A stretch of 64,000 nucleotides of DNA, from positions 38,636,154 to 38,700,153 of the forward strand of contig NC_083575.1 of assembly GCF_027579695.1 (NCBI RefSeq), given 5' to 3'. This stretch comes from Neoarius graeffei. Lineage: Eukaryota > Chordata > Actinopteri > Siluriformes > Ariidae. The position numbers and the translations under genes are program-made. Numbering within the stretch: position 1 is the stretch's first letter; every line of letters begins with the position of its first letter. The notes beneath the pieces were generated by a model. That model was not told where the DNA came from. It searched no databases and saw nothing but the letters and a program-made list of their open reading frames with translations. Positions 1 to 12,700 of the stretch are shown piece after piece.

Positions 1-1110
1 ACCGCCAACGCGGAGGCAGCAAAACACAGCCAGAAAACAGACAGCAGAAAGCCTGTGCTTTGCTGTTGATACCAGAAACCACAAAATCGAGCACCAGAAA
101 GAGCCTGGATCCAGGTTTATTTTATACAAGGGTAAATCTGGTGTTGCTCATATTACTGTGCCTTTATTTTAACAGTGATGAAAATACTTTACTTTGACTT
201 CGACCTTGCTGGATCATACCCATGATGTTCACATAATATACTGTATTTAAAAGCTTAACCCTATGCTAAAACTAAAAATAACTATTTAAAAAAAACAACA
301 ACAACAACAACACACATTTACTATATAATTTCAAAGATACCTTAAGCAAATTCTTTATGAAGCATGCTTATAGACGGTGTCAAAAGGTTAAAAACTGATT
401 AATCTTAAAGATTGAAATGAAGATGTTTGTCTTATACACAAATATCCAACACAGAAACTCTAGTATAGTTGTGGCATAAATGATCGTTCATTAATTCATT
501 AATTTCTAAACAAAATGACTCATGATAAGCATTCCATCCCATCTGTTTTCAATATACGTTTCTGGGACAACTATATATAGCCAAGTATTTACAGAAAGTG
601 ACGCAGATCTCTACTCATTCCTTCCTGCGTTCAGGGTTTTGTTTTATTTTGGAGAAACTCACACGCACAAATGGAAGTGAATAACCGCAGGATATTTTCA
701 TCTCAAATATCCTGGCCCTCATCCTGCAGCTGCTAAGCTGTGGACTCACAAGTCTTACGAGTGCACTTCCCCACAACATTTAAACAGCCGAAAGGAGTTC
801 AGGCTCATACTGTATATGGAAATGTACCTGCTCCCCACTAAACCCCACCACCACCACCACCACACCCCCTACCTCCCAGCTCAAACCTTGGCTGCGTTTG
901 GAAGAGTGTTCCAGATTGGGAAGTCTGCCATTTCTCAAACCTAATTACTGGATGATGGAATACAACAGCCGTGCTGCCAAGTGACACCCTGTTGTAGCTT
1001 TCCTTCATTTTCTTTAATCGTAAATACAGTAGATAAAAAAAAGTATACAAAACCCTTGTTAAAATGGCAGGTTAAGCCATGTTAAAATAGAAGAGCACTC
1101 AGTAGACTGC

Positions 1111-2800
1111 ATACCTCCGCCAAGCCACATATTATCAACATCAAAACAGGGATGACAGTGGGTCCTGATGAAAAAAGCAGAAAATCTGTAAAATGTCCTG
1201 AGGGCGCCGAAGGTGCCCGAAGTAATAAGGGGGGTCCAGGGGGACACCCCCCCATGAAATTTTTTTCAAAATGAGACCTTACACACCCTATTTCCTGCAA
1301 TCTGAGCTGTAGTTAATTAAAACACCTGATGCCCATTTTCATACTTATTGAAATAAAAACACTATTATATAGAACAATATGTATCAAAATCAATGTGTGT
1401 ATTGCATTAATTCAAAACAATACGTACATTTTATGGGGACTGGTTATTACTCATTGTCAACATCACTTGTTTTTCTAAAAAATGTCCATTAAAATCCATA
1501 GTTATTTACAGTTCCATTAATAATTCAAATTTTCATATATTCAATATATTGAATTAAATAAAAACATTTATATATCTTATTGAGACTGACCTTTTCCTAA
1601 TGTCCACATTACTTGTATATGATTTCTTCACAATGTCTATTTAAACTTTAAAGTTACAGTTATCAACACTGTCAGCTATAATTCAAATTATTATATATTC
1701 AATGTATTGAATCAAACAAATGCATATTTTATGGGGACTGTCTTTATCTTATTGCCCACATCACTTGTATGTTTTCTTCAAAAGGAAGAGCATATGTCTA
1801 TTCACACTTTTTACAGTTAAATTGTTTACAGTTCCCAGTTATTTTTGAAACAAATTTTCATTAGATCATTTAGAATTCTTCTTCAGCTTCTTGGCCAAAG
1901 CCAAAAGCTCATCAGTCCTCTCTTTTTTCCTTTTTCTTTCATTAGCCAGCTCCTCCTGTGTTTTTACATGCTCTAACCTGGCTCTCTTCTGCTCTCTCTC
2001 ACACTCCTCTCTTGCTTTCCTTTTGCTTTGCTAAACTTGTTTTTTTATACCAGCATCAATTTCACGTACCTTCGCTTCATCTCGCTTGTCAATAGTATTC
2101 GGCATCTTCAGAAAACACGCCGATTAGAGGAGCGTATTTTTGATATGCAGCTCACGAACATGTGTAAGTTTTGATAAAAGAAAGCGGCTGTGGGTGTCTT
2201 TGTAAAAACTGTTTTGATTGGCTATTATGGTCTCGACATCGATGTTTTGACCAATAACAATGTAGATACTGTAACACGAATTTTACATCACATTCAACGA
2301 GATTAAACGAGACTAAAGATGGCGACTTACAAATAATGTGTAAACATCGTTGGAGTTAAGTTTGAACAACATGAAGGAACATACCCCAACCCCCCTCAAT
2401 TAATAAAAAAAAAATTCTCAACAGATTTGGCATAATATAAAAAGGTTGTTTTTTACTCAGAAAAAGCGGAAATCCGCCGAAAAGCGGAAAACTCTCATCC
2501 CTGTCAAAATCAAATCACTCGAACCTAGGATAAAACTACAGCTGTACACCAAATTTCATCAAAATCCATTCACTACTTTTTGAGTTACATTGGGAAAAGA
2601 CAAAAAAAAACAAATCCTGGATCCAGATACATATCTGGCTTTGCATCAAAATCTATCAATTATTCTTTGGTCCATGACTTAGCTTTCCTCAAAATTTCAT
2701 CAAAATGCATTCACTACTTTTCAAGTTACACTGGGAATTGTCAGTCAAACAAACAAATGGAGGTGAAAACATAACCTCCTCCAACAAAGTTGGTGGAGGT
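1111..2800. repeat. Old interspersed repeat (TACCTCCnCCAA ends), interrupted by a hAT-like element
   Basis: The left end ATACCTCCGCCAAG and the right end TTGGTGGAGGT are inverted. The right half has the characteristic repeated CATCAAAATSCATTCACTACTTTT segment of a widespread fish repeat. The left part is cut by the element at 1147-2503. Confidence 0.55.
1147..2503 (-). mobile_element. hAT-like DNA transposon with 6-bp target duplication
   Basis: The ends are CAGGGATGA and TCATCCCTG, flanked by TCAAAA at 1141-1146 and 2504-2509. On the minus strand, from about 2025 down to 1868, a charged Lys/Glu/Arg-rich coiled-coil-like tail ends ALAKKLKKNSK before a stop. No transposase core is recognised, so the copy is degraded or non-autonomous. 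Confidence 0.55.
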
Positions 2801-3113
2801 AAACTTAGTTTAAATAATAATGGTTAAAACCCTTAAACCAAGCTTTTTCACCTTTATTGTGAAATTAGAAAACACAAAATTCAAGTGACAAACAAACAGA
2901 ACTTTTTAGGGAAAAAAAACCCCAAAAAACAAGTGTGCACACCCTTTTATAACTGGGAATGTGGAAGTGTTCTGAATCAACCAATCACATTCAAATTCAT
3001 GTTAAATACTAATTAATATACACATGCCATCAACTGATCAACATGCCATCAGTGACTTATTAAACCCAAATTAAGCACAGCTCTTCCTATAGGATTTTCC
3101 TGACATCTTCTTG

Positions 3114-3745
3114 GTATCATCATCATCATCATCATCACTGATTCCCACTAGGCGCTTTATAGGCCTTGGGGTGCTCCTGATATCCTTACGTCAATCAGTT
3201 GCATGAAGATGGTCTTCTCCATCGTAATTCTCCTTGCCTGGTGGGTATCTATACCCAATAACTTTTCGACATTGTTCCACACTTTCCGTGGCATTCTGAC
3301 ATCAAATAGCATCTGCTTTTGGAGAGCATCATTATCAAGCCTGCAGATGTGTCCGATGTATTTGAGATGTTGGTGGTAGCAGAAGTTGCGGCTAGGTAGT
3401 GTGCTTGTTATCTCGCGAAGGCGTTTGTTTGAGATTTTATAACTCCAGTCCAGTTCGCCTTCCACTTCAGTCCGTTCTTTCCTGCTGGGTGCATTTCTAC
3501 ACTCAAATCCACCTTTCACCATTTTTCTCAGGAAACCATGCCATACAATCTCAATTTTATCCAGTTCCCTTTCCTTCAGAGACCATGCTTGAACACTGTA
3601 TAGAAGGCGAGAGCGCACACATGTAGTTAGGAATTTCACTCTCATTGTTAACTTTATTCGATGGTCTGTTAACACGTTTTAGCTCATTCCATTTCTGTAA
3701 AGTGGCCTTGATCCTTGCATACAGGATCCATTTGATAACATCCAA
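3114..3745 (-). mobile_element. LINE 3' fragment (reverse transcriptase C-terminus) with (GAT)n tail
   Basis: The minus-strand frame 3675-3157 reads TCVRSRLLYSVQAWSLKERE and further on HLKYIGHICRLDNDALQKQM, the typical post-RT region of non-LTR retrotransposons. The 3' end has GCGCCTAGTGGGAATCA, then (GAT)n at 3120-3136. The copy is truncated at the 5' end and inserted in the old Tc1 element. The clade is not assigned. Confidence 0.7.
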
Positions 3746-4012
3746 CTGGAAAAGCCATGGGCCACAAAGAGCTTACAAAGCAGGTACAAGATCTCATTGT
3801 TGAAAAATATCAATCAGGAGAGGGTTACTAAAGAAACTTTCAAGGCACTGGCTATACCATGCGACACTGCAAAGACAATAATAAACAAGTGGGAAAATAT
3901 GGCACAACAGTGATATTAATAAGTACACGACGTTCCTCTAAAGCTGATGACAAGACCAGGAGAAACTGATAACATTAAACAAATTGCAGCAATTTCTATT
4001 AAGTACTATTTA

Positions 4013-5625
4013 CAGTGGCATGCAAAAGTTTGGGCACCCTTGCTGAAAATGTCTGTTACTGTGAATAGTTAAGTGAGCAGAAGATGAACTGATCACCAAA
4101 AGGCATAAGGGTAAAGATGACACATTTCTTTAATATTTTCCGCAAGATTACATTTTTATTTCCATCATTTACAGGCGTAAAATACCAAAAAATGAAAAGG
4201 AACTGAAACAAAAGTTTGGGCACCTGACATGGTCAGTACTTAGTAACACCTCCTTTGGCAAGTATCACAGCTTGTAAACACTTTTTGTAGCCAGCTAATA
4301 ATCTTTCAGTTCTTACCTGGGGGATTTTAGCGCATTTGTCCTTGCAAAAGGCTTCCAAGTTTCCTGGGCTGTCTTGCATGCACTGTTCTTTTGAGATCTA
4401 GCCACAGATTTTCAATGATGTTTAGGTCAGGGGACTGTGAGGGCCATGGCAAAACCTTCAGCTTGTGCCTCTTGAGGTATTCCATTGTAGATTTTGAGGT
4501 GTGTTTTGGATCATCGTCTTATTGTAGGACCCATCCTCTTTTTAACTTCAACTTTTTTACAGATGGTGTGATGTTTGCTTCCAGAGTTTGCTGGTATTTA
4601 TTCGAATCCATGCTTCCATTGACCAATGAAATGTGCCCTGTGCCACTGGCTACAACACAACCCCAAAGCATGATCGATCCACACTCATGCTTCAGAGTTG
4701 GAGAGGTGTTCTTTTCCTGGAATTTGGCACCCTTTTTTCTCCAAACATACCTTTGCACACTGTGGCCAAAAAGTTCTATTTTGATTTCATCAGTCCACAG
4801 GACTCGTTTCCAAAATGCATCAGGCTTGCTTAGATGTTCATTTGCAAACTTCAGACACTGAATTTTGTGGCTCGGACACAGGAAAGGTTTTCTTCTGATG
4901 ACTCTCTCAAGAAGGTCATATTTGTTCAGGTGTTGCTGCATAGTAGAACAGTGCACCACCACTCCAGGGTCTGCTAAATCTTTCTGAAGGTCTTTTGCAG
5001 TTAAACATGGGTTTTTATTTGCCTTTCTAGCAATCCAGTGAGCAGTTCTTTCAGAAAGTTTTCTTCATCTTCCAGACCTCACCTTGATCTCCACTGTTTC
5101 TGTTAACTGCCATTTCTTAATAACATTACAATCTGAGTAAACAGCTACCCGAAAACACTTTGCTACATTCTTGTAGCCTTCTCCTGCTTTGTGAGCATCA
5201 ATTATTTTATATTCCAGAATGTGAGGGAGTTGCTTAGAGGAGCCCATAGCTGTTGATTTTAGGGACAAGTTTGAGGAGTCAGAGAATTTATACAGCTTTG
5301 AAATCTGCATCATCTGACCTTTCCTAATGAAGAATTTGAACAAGCCACAGCTCAATAAGCTAATTAAAGTCTGGAACCTTGGTAAAAGTTACCTGAGAAC
5401 TCAAATGCATTGGGGTGCCCAAACTTTCGCCTGGTGTTCCTTTTCTTTTTTCACTCTCCAATTGTACAAAACAAAAATAATATACAAATCTTGCACAAAA
5501 CGCTGAAAAGAAATGTCTCATCTTTATCTTTATGCCTTTTGGTGATCAGTTCATCTTCTGCTCACTTAACTATTCACAGTAACAGACATTTTCAGCAAGG
5601 GTGCCCAAACTTTTGCATGCCACTG
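4013..5625 (-). mobile_element. Tc1-like transposon, about 1.6 kb, degraded transposase
   Basis: Long inverted ends starting CAGTGGCATGCAAAAGTTTG, flanked by TA at 4011-4012 and 5626-5627. The transposase is on the minus strand. An HTH part at 5355-5065 includes MGSSKQLPHILEYKIIDAHK. The DDE part at 4962-4519 includes VLWTDEIKIELFG, followed by an in-frame stop and then DDDPKHTS and NIIENLW. The triad residues are still readable, but stops and frameshifts kill it. Confidence 0.8.
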
Positions 5626-6151
5626 TACTCCCTACATGTGACAACAATCTCCTGAAATCTACATACGTCTGGGCAACAGGGTAGGGTGGCAAGACGGGAA
5701 CCTTTTTTAACCAAAAATAACATCCAAGCCTGACTAAAGTTTGAAAAAAGAAATACATACAATCTCCCAAAACCATGTGGAATAATGCATTGTGGTCTGA
5801 TGAGACCAAAGTTAAACTTTTTTTGTCAAAAAGATATATGTTTGCCCCCCCCCAAAAAAAAACAAACACAAAAAACCCACACATCACCAAAAGAACATTA
5901 TCCCCAGTGGTGAAGCATGGTGGTGGCAGCATCATGCTTCAGGGCTGCTTTTCTTCAGCTGGAACTGGTGCGCTAATCAGGGTGGATGGAATAATGAATA
6001 GATCCAAATCCCAGTCGATTCTGGGTCAAAAGCTTAAGGCTTCTGCTAAAACAACTAAGATGAAGACGAATTTTACTTTTGAGCATGACAACAACCTGAA
6101 ACACACCTCTAAATCAACAGAAGGAATGGCTTCATCAAAACACAGGAAAGG

Positions 6152-6522
6152 GGCGGCATGGTGTAGTAGTTAGCACTGTCGCCTCACAGCAAGAATGTTC
6201 TGGGTTCAAGCCCAGCGGCCGATGGAGGCCTTTCTATGTGGAGTTTGCATGTTCTCCCCATGTCTGCATGGGTTTCATCCGGGTGCTCCGGTTTCCCCCA
6301 CAGTCCAAAGGCATGCAGTTAGATTAACGTGGGGCAGCCTTAGGTTGAGGTGCCATTGAGCGAGGCACCTAACCCCCAGCTGCTCTCCGGGCGCTGTTAG
6401 CATGGCTACTCACTTCTCTGGGTATGTGTGTGTGCTCATTGCTCGTGTGTGTTCACTGCTTCAGACAGGTTAAATGCAGAGAGGAATTTCACAAGTGTGC
6501 GTGTGATGAAGTGCTTCTTCTT
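6152..6522 (+). mobile_element. tRNA-derived SINE, alternate-tail subfamily (B)
   Basis: It has the usual GGCGGCATGGTGTAGT head and CACAGTCCAAAGGCATGCAG body. The tail is different: GTGGGGCAGCCTTAGGTTGA to TTCTTCTT. It is inserted in the old Tc1 element. Confidence 0.8.
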
Positions 6523-6738
6523 AACAGAGTTAGAAAGCTTTTGTAAGGAAAAATCGCAAAACGGATCAAACTGAATGACTCTTACCCCAAAAGACTGAAT
6601 GCTGTGATAAAATCTAAAAGGTGCTTCAACTAAGTATTAGTTTAGGGGTGTGCACACCTTTGCAACCAGGTTTTTGAACTGTTTTCTTCTTTGTTCTAAA
6701 ATGATCCTTATTGTTTTTCAGTTGAATTTATTTGTTGC

Positions 6739-7110
6739 GGGCGGCACGGTGGTGTAGTGGTTAGCGCTGTCGCCTCACAGCAAGAAGGTCCGGGTTTGAG
6801 CCCCGTGGCCGGCGAGGGCCTTTCTGTGTGGAGTTTGCATGTTGTCCGCGTGGGTTTCCTCCGGGTGCTCCGGTTTCCCCCACAGTCCAAAGACATGTAG
6901 GTTAGGTTAACTGGTGGCTCTAAATTGAGCGTAGGTGTGAATGTGAGTGTGAATGGTTGTCTGTGTCTATGTGTCAGCCCTGTGATGACCTGGCGACTTG
7001 TCCAGGGTGTACCCCGCCTTTCGCCCGTAGTCAGCTGGGATAGGCTCCAGCTTGCCTGCGACCCTGTAGAACAGGATAAAGCGGCTACAGATAATGAGAT
7101 GAGATGAGAT
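6739..7110 (+). mobile_element. tRNA-derived SINE (Mermaid-like), full length
   Basis: Head GGCGGCACGGTGGTGTAGTG with A and B boxes (GGGTTTGAGCCCC), conserved body, and tail GATAATGAGATGAGATGAGAT. Imperfect target repeats TTATTTGTTGC/TTATTCGCTGC flank it. Confidence 0.85.
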
Positions 7111-7456
7111 TTATTCGCTGCAATTTCACAATAAAGGTAGAACAGTTTCTAACAATTTATCTTGGTTTCATTTCTTTACATCACAAAAAAAAAAAACCCT
7201 GCCATTTTAACACGGGTATCGGCATGTTATACCCGCTGCAGCACTTGTCGCAACTTGGATTACGTGGATGAATGCTGTGTTGTAGGATGCAGCAAAAAGA
7301 AAAAGACAAAATACAGTATTTAGTTTGAGTGTAAATACACGTTACTGTTGCTGCTAAGTAACAACCTCCTATTACATGATTGTTAAGCTTGTATCCAATA
7401 TAATTAGCAAAACAGAGCCTTCACAAAACCAAGCATCATTTCTAAACGGTTCATAC

Positions 7457-7625
7457 CTTTGATGACAAAAGCCTCAGCCAGCATGCGCAAACGGTAAAGG
7501 GGATTATCATCCGCGGTGAATTCCTCAATGCCAGCTCGGGCACACATGCCCTGGGCATCTCGATAGTGACCCTGTACATAGTGCACCTTGGCCAGTAGTA
7601 GTAAAGCTTCATTGAGGTAGTGTGG
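7457..7625 (-). CDS. ttc7a: TTC7A coding exon 3
   Basis: 169 nt from a TTTCTCCCCAG acceptor to a GTATGA donor, phase 0 in and phase 1 out. It encodes a TPR-like helix pair with LLLLAKVHYVQGHYRDAQGM and AGIEEF, closely matching the human TTC7A segment that ends in EAFVIKG. Confidence 0.9.
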
Positions 7626-8284
7626 CTGGGGAGAAACAGACAAACATGACTTCCACATATTAAAGATTGACACATAGAAGCTTTAGAGACTACATTCTGT
7701 TCAAAAATGCCATCGAATGACTTGAACTAAAGCTGGAGGTGGTGGAAAATAAAGAGCTTTAACAAATCTTAGATCTGATATATTTGTGTTTGATGCACCC
7801 ATGCTGTATCATAAATTTTCTTTTCATTTATAATATATGCCAAAGAATCATGTGAACAGATAGAGTTTATATGGCTATTAACGGTTAAAATCTTGTCCAC
7901 TATAATTAGTAATTTACAATCATGTACAGCTAGTTACAGATAATAGATGTTTTATGGATAAGGAGTATTCTAGAACAGTCCTGTTCAGTTCACATTGATT
8001 GCACTGACATGACAGACTATGACTATAAACTCTGACTCTCTTTCACACACGTACATACAGTATGTACAGTATAGAACAGTGATGCGATGCTGTAACACAC
8101 CTCCAGGCATCCTCTGCTCAGTAGACTGTCCAAATGGCCTTTGGCTTGGGCTAATTTGGGTTGATTGTGTTCAGACAAAGGAGTGGAGTTCTTAAGAAGA
8201 GCCACGTTCTCTAGAAGGCACTCCTCCAACAGAGCCTCAGCCTGGAGCAGCAACCCATAGTCATCTTCACACGCCATGGAGGGG

Positions 8285-8333
<49 letters not shown>

Positions 8334-9702
8334 ATCCATTTTTGCTGTTACTGGAAATTTTATTTCCGACATTCTTTCCTGGAGCTTGAGTCCAAATCTG
8401 AAAACATGGTTTGGTTTTTATTTTAATTGTAAGGTACTTTTGTATTTTTATTTGGATAATTGCACTTTGTGAGATTTATGGATAAAAAAAAGTAACCATT
8501 GTCATTGAAAGACTAAACAAGTACAATAAAAATGGGTCTCATGAAAATTTAAAGAGTTAGAAAAAAATGAGATCATGTGATTCAGCACAACACAGACTAG
8601 AACAATCTATTATTTGTGGGTTTATAATTTTTATTTTCATTGAAATAGTTGCTTTCTCTTTTTTTTTTCAAAAAAGGAAGACAAATACTCTATTATTTGT
8701 GTTACTAAGCATGAGTGATGACTGAATAAGTAATGGCACACAGTGGCCTTACAGCAAAATAAACCAAAATACACTATTACTGTCTATCAGGAAACAAAAT
8801 AAAAACAGACAGCACTTATTAGATCTTTGGGCAAAAATGGGTTAATGAATGAATTAAACAGTCCATAAATAAATACATATATTGTATCCTCGTGTATGAC
8901 ACGTAAAAATGTTATCTAATTCATGGAGTACAAAATCTTAAAAAGAGATACAATCTCGTATATAGTTTTTTTTCCCCAATCATAAAAATATCTAGGTGGT
9001 ACGGTGGTGTAGTGGTTAGCGCTGTCGCCTCACAGCAAGAAGGTCCGGGTTCGAGCCCCGTGGCCAGCGAGGGCCTTTCTGTGTGGAGTTTGCATGTTCT
9101 CCCCGTGTCCGCGTGGGTTTCCTCCGGGTGCTCCGGTTTCCCCCACAGTCCAAAGACATGCAGGTTAGGTTAACTGGTGACTCTAAATTGACCGTAGGTG
9201 TGAATGTGAGTATGAATGGTTGTCTGTGTCTATGTGTCAGCCCTGTGATGACCTGGCGACTTGTCCAGGGTGTACCCCGCCTTGCGCCCGTAGTCAGCTG
9301 GGATAGGCTCCAGCTTGCCTGCGACCCTGTAGAACAGGATAAAGCGGCTACAGATAATGAGATGAGATGAGATGAGATAAAAACATCTAGTAATTGAAGA
9401 CACAATAATGGATGCTGCGTTCTATATAATTTTGTATGAAACATTTTTCGTCCTGCGTTCTGACAATAGAAGAAATGCTGTATGTCCTTGTTACAATACA
9501 GTACCAACATGCATGTGATTTCTTACTGCAGCCATCTTCAACATTTTTTAAAAGATGAATATCAGATTAAAGGAATCCAGTCCTAAGTCAGCACCCAAGC
9601 ACCACTCTGCTCTTACGGAGACATGCAGTCACTGGCCTATAATGCATGGCTGAGCTCCACCTACACAACTCCGATTAAAAAAAATAATAATTAAAAAAAT
9701 TA

Positions 9703-9738
<36 letters not shown>

Positions 9739-12700
9739 CTGTCCATTAAGCTGCTTTGCTTTTTTCCAGGACATCTTGAAGCTAAGAGTCTGCGAGTGTT
9801 CTAATGACATTTAATGACTTCAGTTGTGTTTGCTTTGGCACAAATACAAAGCTCAACCAGAACATACTTTGAAATGTTTTTTTTTCCCTATTGTAGAGCT
9901 CTTGTATACACATCGTGTTTCCTGTTTAGTCCAGGTTTTTACGCTTCTCCACTGAAGACTGGTATGTCCGGCAATAAAGACAGCGCATGATGTTATATAT
10001 CAAGTTAATATCAACATTTTTCAGTAGTTTCATAGACATTAACACTTAAGAGGCACAACAACTCAAAAAATTATACACAAAACAGACAGTTAGTAGTAAG
10101 TCTGGGTGACTTGTAGCGTTTGAAGTCCAGCGGTGAAAGATCTTTAAGATTATAACCAGTGTTGTAGTCAAGTCACTAAACCTCGAGTCCGAGTCCAGTC
10201 TCAAGTCCTCAGCGTTCAAGTCCGAGTCATTAAAAAAAATTTCAAGTCGAGTCTACTACTGATCCGAGTCAAGTCCAACACTCCAACTGCACCTTTTGAC
10301 AGTGGCGGTTTTAGCACCATTAATATATGTGCAATACCTCACTCCATAATGTGTAACACAACACATACACCTCAGACTGTGCACCTTACCCCCCTTACAC
10401 CCCCCCTTTTTTTCCTCCCTCCTTCCTCTCTTTCTCTCTCTCTACATGCTGTTTGCACTGTTATTGGAGATGCTTTAATCTCATTGTACATGTGTATAGT
10501 GACAATAAAGGCATTCTATTCTATTCTATTCTATTAACATTAGTTAGTACATGACGTATGAACAGGTGAATGTGCGTTCTCTTTGTCAGGGAGTGCGAAG
10601 TATTCTGTCAGAGATGGTTGGGAGATGGATGTAAGTGCAGAAGGTGTGTTTATTAATACAAGTGAAGAGGGTAAACAATCCAGAATGGCAGGAAAAATCA
10701 TAAAACAGTGAAACAGGCAATAGGCCGAGCGAGGTACAAACAGGCTATCGTAGACTCGGCAGAATCAAAGACGAGAAATAGGAAATCAGGGATCAGGAAA
10801 CCAAACAAGGAAATAAGGATCAGTAATGTGTCAGCAATACAACTCAATACTTCGCAAAGTAAGTGTGCTTTCACAGTTTTTATATGGGCATGCTGATTGC
10901 ACCTTAATCCTGTGCGAGTCGTTTATGGCATGCGTGAGAGTCTGCTTGGTGTGCGCACTGTCCAGAGCGCGCCCGAGAGTCTATCTGATGCACGCGCCAA
11001 GGCGCGCAGGTGTGACACTCTTGCACGAAATTAGTACAAAAATTAATGTAGATATAAATATCTTAACGTATGCCGAATTATTATGGCATCTCATCTCATC
11101 TCATTATCTCTAGCCACTTTATCCTGTTCTACAGGGTCGCAGGCGAGCTGGAGCCTATCCCAGCTGACTACGGGCGAAAGGTGGGGTACACCTTGGACAA
11201 GTCGCCAGGTCATTACAGGGCTGACACATAGACACAGACAACCATTCACACTCACATTCACACCTACGGTCAATTTAGAGTCACCAGTTAACCTAACCTG
11301 CATGTCTTTGGACTGTGGGGGAAACCGGAGCACCCGGAGGAAACCCACGTGGACACGGGGAGAACATGCAAACTCCACACAGAAAGGACCTCGCCGGCCA
11401 CGGGGCTCGAACCCGGACCTTCTTGCTGTGAGGCGACAGCGCTAACCACTACACTACCGTGATTATTATGGCATGTTACAGAAAATAAAGAAAAAAATCC
11501 GAGTCCTCGTCTCCGATTTACGAGTCCGAGTCCAAGTCAAGTCACAAGTCCTTAAAATTAGGGCACAAGTTGGACTCGAGTACTACAAGCCTGATTATAA
11601 CACAGTTAGTATATTACATTTACATCATTTGGCAGATGCCTTTATCCAGAGCGACTTTCAGAAGATCATATAACTGCACACGATCAACTTGCAGGTGAAC
11701 CAAGTGAAGCAGGATGGAGCTCCTTCAATCACTTCTAAACCATCAGCTTACTCACCTTCTAAGTGTCTCTGTGAAACTCCTGAAGATTCCATTAATTACA
11801 TGAAGATTTAATTAACACACGTCAAACTGCCTAATCTTACTACTAATTGACGCTCTCAAGTATAGTAATCAGCTTCCGAGATTAGGTACGACAACGCTAT
11901 TCACCAACCCGCAGGGGCATATACTTCTCCCACCAAATGTGCAGCTTAAAGGTGTAGTTTGTCATTCTAAGTGTATCTATGCTTATAAAATTTCAAAAAT
12001 ATTTTCTAAGTAGCTTGGAGTCGATTTCTCTCGTTTCGTCATTTAAGGCTTCTGTGTACGTTTTTCTGAACTTGAAATTAGACCAGCCCGCAGCTGGAAG
12101 AGAGCTGAGTCGAGTGGAGATAAAGGAGAAAGCTTGACAGAGTTCTCACTCACTGCCATTGCAATTCTCTTTGCAGGCTGCAGGAGTCATCAAAAATTAC
12201 ATACTGCTCCTTTAAAGGAGTACGCCACCCCCAGGTGAAATTGAGTCAGTCCCTGCAGTCCCTAGAGTTGGATGAGTGAGCCAAAGCGTTTTGTAGCCGA
12301 CCCAGCCATTGTCCTGATCTAGAAACGCCCCAGTTAGCTTTAGCTTAGCGTAGTCGCTGTAATCCGGCGTGTCCAGCTAGCATTGTCGTTGCAAAAGTGA
12401 ATCAAATAACTCAAGATTTTTTATAATTATTTCTCATGACCTGTACATTCACATCGAGTACACATATCAATGCAAATTAACACGAAGGGATTGCATCTCA
12501 TTCATTATCTCTAGCCGCTTTATCCTTCTACAGGGTCGCAGGCAAGCTGGAGCCTATCCCAGCTGACTATGGGCGAAAGGCGGGGTACACCCTGGACAAG
12601 TCGCCAGGTCATCACAGGGCTGACACATAGACACAGACAACCATTCACACTCACATTCACACCTACGGTCAATTTAGAGTCACCAGTTAACCTAACCTGC

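Larger units (their letters stand above)
2847..7140 (+). mobile_element. Old Tc1-like transposon carrying four later insertions
   Basis: A 17-bp perfect inverted repeat (ACCTTTATTGTGAAATT) lies at 2850-2866 and 7122-7138, marking the ends. Transposase remnants are in plus orientation: the N-terminus at about 3755-3830 (MGHKELTKQVQDLIVEKYQ) and the catalytic middle at 5775-6150 (ALWSDETKVKLF, SIMLQGCFSSAGTGALIRVD). The element is split by a LINE fragment, a second Tc1 element and two SINEs. It has many stops and is dead. Confidence 0.65.
10157..11593. mobile_element. hAT-type non-autonomous transposon with 8-bp target duplication
   Basis: ATTATAAC flanks both sides (10149-10156 and 11594-11601). 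The ends CAGTGTTGTAGT and ACTACAAGCCTG are roughly inverted, and subterminal GAGTCCGAGTC/AAGTC repeats occur in both halves. It carries a LINE tail and a SINE. No transposase is seen. Confidence 0.7.

Noticed and set aside
6739..6810. tRNA gene suggested by the A and B boxes
   Set aside because: It is the head of a SINE: no cloverleaf, and the sequence continues into the SINE body and tail.
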